From the IMG/VR virus record IMGVR_UViG_3300028376_000459, positions 1 to 42,907 of that record: a stretch of DNA of 42,907 nucleotides; one strand, given 5' to 3'. Under the pieces are notes generated by a model, which made no database searches, was not told the DNA's origin, and saw only the letters and a program-made list of their open reading frames with translations. Below, in pieces: positions 40,442-42,907 of the stretch. Positions within the stretch are counted from its first letter, which is position 1; each line of letters starts with the position of its first letter. The DNA comes from a virus. The translations under genes were made by a program, and so were the position numbers.

Positions 40442-41142
40442 AAAAACCTCACGGTGACTTCCCACTCCGCTACGATCGGTTTCTTGAACTTCACCGCCAG
40501 CGGCTTCGGTCCAAATCGCGACTCGTAACGGTTCACGTCAATTGGGGTATCGATGGGTACTACGCGATGGTCCCGCATGTTCCGGATATATCCGGCGGGC
40601 TTCACGTTCAAAACGTATTGCCGGCGAGCTGCCGGATCTTGTTTCTGGTTCCAGTCATTGATGGCATCCAAGCAATCCTGAACCAACCAGTGCGAAGGAT
40701 GCCCTCGCCAGTTGGTCCAGGTGAACCGCATGCCATGCTCCCGCAGCACACCCTCCCCGGTCTCGGTATCCTGCTCAAAACTAGGCAACCGGAACCAGGC
40801 GGCCTGCTGGGAGCAAGAAAGGGAAGCCTGGACCAGCTTTCGCGACCAATCCTTATTGGGCACGTGCTCCAAAAAGTGCCAAGTGAGATAAACCTCCGCC
40901 GGAGGCAGTTGAGCGATCGCCTCGTCGGTTGCCAGGTTAGCGAGACGGAACTGACAACCGCGGGCTTCCACATCCTTGCGGTAACCTTCCCCTTCCGGCC
41001 GTTCGTAACCCACACAGCGAGCAGGTTGCAGCCGAGCGACGGCGTCCTTTCCGATCAGGGTCTGTCCGACTTTCGTCAGGAACGCCTCAATCGCGTTTCC
41101 CTTCTTGGTTCCCAAATCAACAACGTCAAATTCCGTTTTCAC
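40438..41142 (-). CDS. SAM-dependent methyltransferase-like protein
   Basis: The product is 234 residues from the ATG at 41142 (ATGA overlap with the nuclease gene). Its motif I-like start EFDVVDLGTKKGNAIEAFL and EVYLTWHFLEHVPNKDWSRK match class I methyltransferases, where the second motif follows the core strand of the SAM fold. The ARCVGYERPEG segment fits the strand carrying the acid that binds the SAM ribose. The target (DNA, protein or glycan) cannot be read. Unusually, it lies between the Mre11-like and Rad50-like genes with 4-base overlaps on both sides. Confidence 0.7.
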   Translation of the reverse strand: MKTEFDVVDLGTKKGNAIEAFLTKVGQTLIGKDAVARLQPARCVGYERPEGEGYRKDVEARGCQFRLANLATDEAIAQLPPAEVYLTWHFLEHVPNKDWSRKLVQASLSCSQQAAWFRLPSFEQDTETGEGVLREHGMRFTWTNWRGHPSHWLVQDCLDAINDWNQKQDPAARRQYVLNVKPAGYIRNMRDHRVVPIDTPIDVNRYESRFGPKPLAVKFKKPIVAEWEVTVRFL

Positions 41143-42257
41143 GATAACTGTTCCTCGACCCAGCGACGCAGTGCCTGTTCTTTATCGGGAGCCTCGAGCA
41201 GCTTCCTCGCCAGGCCATGAACGAGGGGCTTTTCCTGAGCATCGACCTCCGCGTCCAGGCAGTTTATCAAGTTCGACCGATCCTCAACATCGAGGTGCTC
41301 GGTCAGCTGAGGCTCCAGCTCTTCCGGGGTGTAGTACCGCACCGGCTTGAGAAACAGGTGGACCGTCTCCCCCAGCTCCTTCTTGATCTGCATGATCGTG
41401 GCGTGGTCTTCCCGGTCGTACGTCAATCGCAGCAACGGTTTGCGGATAGGATCAACGAATTCCTTGGACAGCGACTGAAAGTACTCCTTGGCCGCGTCCA
41501 GCTGTTCCTGGATCCGAACGTAGGCCGTCTCCGGAGACTGCCCGGAGGAGATCTTGATATCCACCCTTCGCCGGGTCGTCAGCGGCAGGCTTTCGATGCG
41601 AGGCTCGCGGCCATCCCGCAGCTCCACCTCGAACACGCTCTTGTTTTCGATCTCCGAGATCTCCCGCAAGTGGGTGCTCCCTGGACTCAGCACTGTCAGC
41701 TCACCGAACCGCCGGATGATGGCCTCGTGGTAGTCTCCCGTGATCAGCAACCGAATGTTGCTGGGAATATCCGCAAAGGAACCCTGGGGTTTCCCGACCG
41801 AGCCCATGAAATCGCTCCAGACCTGGTGCATGACCAAGATCTCCGCCTGCTTGGGCAACTCACCCTGCAGGAACTCCTGCAACGACTCAGTGTGCAGGAA
41901 GTCGCAACCCAGCACGGCCCATTCATCGGTCAGCTGCATCACCTCCTGGTTCAACCAGCGAGCCGAGTAGGACAGCGACAACCAGGGAACCGCCTGGTAC
42001 TCGTGCTGACCTTGCACGTAAAACACATCGATCCCGTGCTCGTGCAGCTTCCGCAGTCCCGAGACCAACTCCTTCACTGGCCGCGAGAGGTTGGTTTGTC
42101 GATCCAGCAGATCTCCCGCTAAGATGACCAACTGCACTTCGCGAGTAATCGCCAGATTACAAATCTGGCTCCACGCGTGGTAGCTATCGCCCTCGATGGG
42201 TCGATGCTTCCAGATGCGATCGCTCAGATGCAAATCGCTGGCTACCAAGACTTTCAT
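41139..42257 (-). CDS. SbcD/Mre11-like nuclease (T4 gp47-like)
   Basis: The product is 372 residues with ATG at 42257 and AAAGG. Metallophosphoesterase motifs in order: VASDLHLSD near 5-13, LAGDLLDRQ, VQGQHEYQ (the GNHD motif has become GQHE), LVMHQVW, and ITGDYHEA. These bind two metals for exonuclease and endonuclease cutting. The C-terminal region with helices would contact the SbcC-like ATPase. The Asn to Gln and Asp to Glu changes in the third motif are worth noting, since that Asn normally binds metal. It begins the recombination operon. Confidence 0.9.
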   Translation of the reverse strand: MKVLVASDLHLSDRIWKHRPIEGDSYHAWSQICNLAITREVQLVILAGDLLDRQTNLSRPVKELVSGLRKLHEHGIDVFYVQGQHEYQAVPWLSLSYSARWLNQEVMQLTDEWAVLGCDFLHTESLQEFLQGELPKQAEILVMHQVWSDFMGSVGKPQGSFADIPSNIRLLITGDYHEAIIRRFGELTVLSPGSTHLREISEIENKSVFEVELRDGREPRIESLPLTTRRRVDIKISSGQSPETAYVRIQEQLDAAKEYFQSLSKEFVDPIRKPLLRLTYDREDHATIMQIKKELGETVHLFLKPVRYYTPEELEPQLTEHLDVEDRSNLINCLDAEVDAQEKPLVHGLARKLLEAPDKEQALRRWVEEQLS

Positions 42258-42283
42258 CGTAAACCTTTCACGGAGGAAACAAG

Positions 42284-42676
42284 ATGTCCAAAACGAAACC
42301 TGTCGCCATGCCCATCTGCGAGCTCTGCGACCGAATGACCATTGCCCGCCTGAAGTACCACCGCCTGGCGGACGATGAAATCGACAAGCAGAGCCTGCAA
42401 AAACAGATCGAGTACTACGACGCAGGCATCGATCAGGGTAACGCCCAGCTCGGGTTTCTGATCGTGGACTTGGAGCACATCAACGGCAAGATCTGGGATG
42501 CGGAGCATGCGATCCGCCGAGGTATTGATGAGCAGCTGGGACTCGAAGAAATCGGGCGACGGGCTTTGCGGATTCGGGATTTGAATCGCGAACGGATCGC
42601 CCTCAAGAACAAGATCACGGAACTGGCGGACCAGCCGGAGTTCTCCGACTGCAAAATGAACCACGCCAGCAGCTAG
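42284..42676 (+). CDS. DUF6165-like protein, only plus-strand gene
   Basis: The product is 130 residues from the ATG at 42284 with a strong SD (GGAGG, 7 bases). The protein is helical with ICELCDRMTIARLKYHRLAD, KQIEYYDAGID and LGLEEIGRRALRIRDLNRER, a pattern seen in DUF6165-like hypothetical proteins found in phages and in glycan-related clusters. It faces away from the nuclease gene across only 26 bases, which hold ribosome sites for both. Its stop overlaps the end of the minus-strand gene on the right by 4 bases. It lies antisense to any transcript coming from the right. Confidence 0.7.
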   Translation: MSKTKPVAMPICELCDRMTIARLKYHRLADDEIDKQSLQKQIEYYDAGIDQGNAQLGFLIVDLEHINGKIWDAEHAIRRGIDEQLGLEEIGRRALRIRDLNRERIALKNKITELADQPEFSDCKMNHASS

Positions 42677-42907
42677 CTCGACGAGGCCTGCATCGCCTTA
42701 CCGGAAAAACACAGTCCGGCCTTGCGGAGGGCGACATAGCGGTTTCGCAGCCAGCTCAAGCAGAGCAGATCCAAATTTCGCACCCGGCACCGCTGGGCGA
42801 TAATGTTCCGCAGTTCGATAAGCTCATCAATCCGCGGGGCGTCACTGTGATCCGGAGCCCAGTACTGGGTTGCCCGGATGATGTGCTTGTCCGAGATACT
42901 TACCGAC
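42673..42907 (-). CDS. Unknown protein, C-terminal part only
   Basis: An open minus-strand frame of 77 codons enters from the right edge and stops at 42673. It has a charged helical character (RIDELIELRNIIAQRCRVRN, then LLCLSWLRNRYVALRKAG). Nothing specific can be said about function. The stop overlaps the end of the plus-strand gene. Confidence 0.6.
   Translation of the reverse strand, partial: SVSISDKHIIRATQYWAPDHSDAPRIDELIELRNIIAQRCRVRNLDLLCLSWLRNRYVALRKAGLCFSGKAMQASSS

Noticed and set aside
1-42907. tRNA genes
   Set aside because: I looked for T-arm-like GTTCGANTC strings and cloverleaf context on both strands and found only coding matches. A tRNA scan would settle this.

Overview
The window looks like a segment of a large tailed double-stranded DNA bacteriophage genome. 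It is GC-rich and densely packed. Almost every gene is read on the minus strand, so transcription runs right to left, with many ATGA or short overlaps and Shine-Dalgarno (SD) sites. A portal protein, a T4-like recombination set (Mre11/Rad50-like pair, RecA-like recombinase, UvsW-like helicase, endonuclease VII) and a phage-style replication set (UDG-PolA fusion, primase, DnaB-like helicase, dTMP kinase) all point to a virus. The host cannot be read directly. Lysine/alanine-rich histone H1-like tails on several proteins hint at bacteria that carry such proteins, but this is weak.

Layout in transcription order (right to left). 42.9-34.5 kb: a truncated gene, one isolated plus-strand gene, an SbcD-like nuclease, a methyltransferase, an SbcC-like ATPase, two unknowns, a UvsW-like SF2 helicase and another unknown. 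34.5-22 kb: DnaB-like helicase, primase, UDG-exonuclease-DNA polymerase A, dTMP kinase, a probable ssDNA-binding protein with a long acidic then basic tail, a terminator, a RecA-like recombinase with a lysine-rich head, an unknown and a lysine-rich-tailed protein. 22-17.4 kb: a terminator, a GT2-like glycosyltransferase, several unknowns including a zinc-finger protein, a DEDDh exonuclease and an endonuclease VII. 17.3-9.5 kb: a run of probable virion genes leading to the portal gene, which is interrupted in frame by a 327-residue intein with a LAGLIDADG-type endonuclease. 9.5-6.3 kb: a glycan island (GT2, DUF616-like, GT4-like, and a possible P-loop protein). 6.25-4.9 kb: a tubulin/FtsZ-family GTPase. 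4.8-1.9 kb: small unknowns. 1.84-0.45 kb: three genes whose reading frames are broken by clustered indels, including a Nudix hydrolase. At the left edge is the start of a further unknown gene.

The replication and recombination genes form a nearly complete self-contained replisome: helicase, primase, polymerase with proofreading, ssDNA-binding protein, recombinase, end-processing nuclease and junction resolvase. The most unusual points are the phage tubulin, the portal intein, the H1-like tails added to DNA-handling proteins, a shared Gly-to-Cys change in the Walker A motifs of both RecA and DnaB, and a terminator whose U-tract touches the recA start codon. No tRNA, CRISPR array or insertion sequence was seen. 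No promoter could be assigned with confidence.
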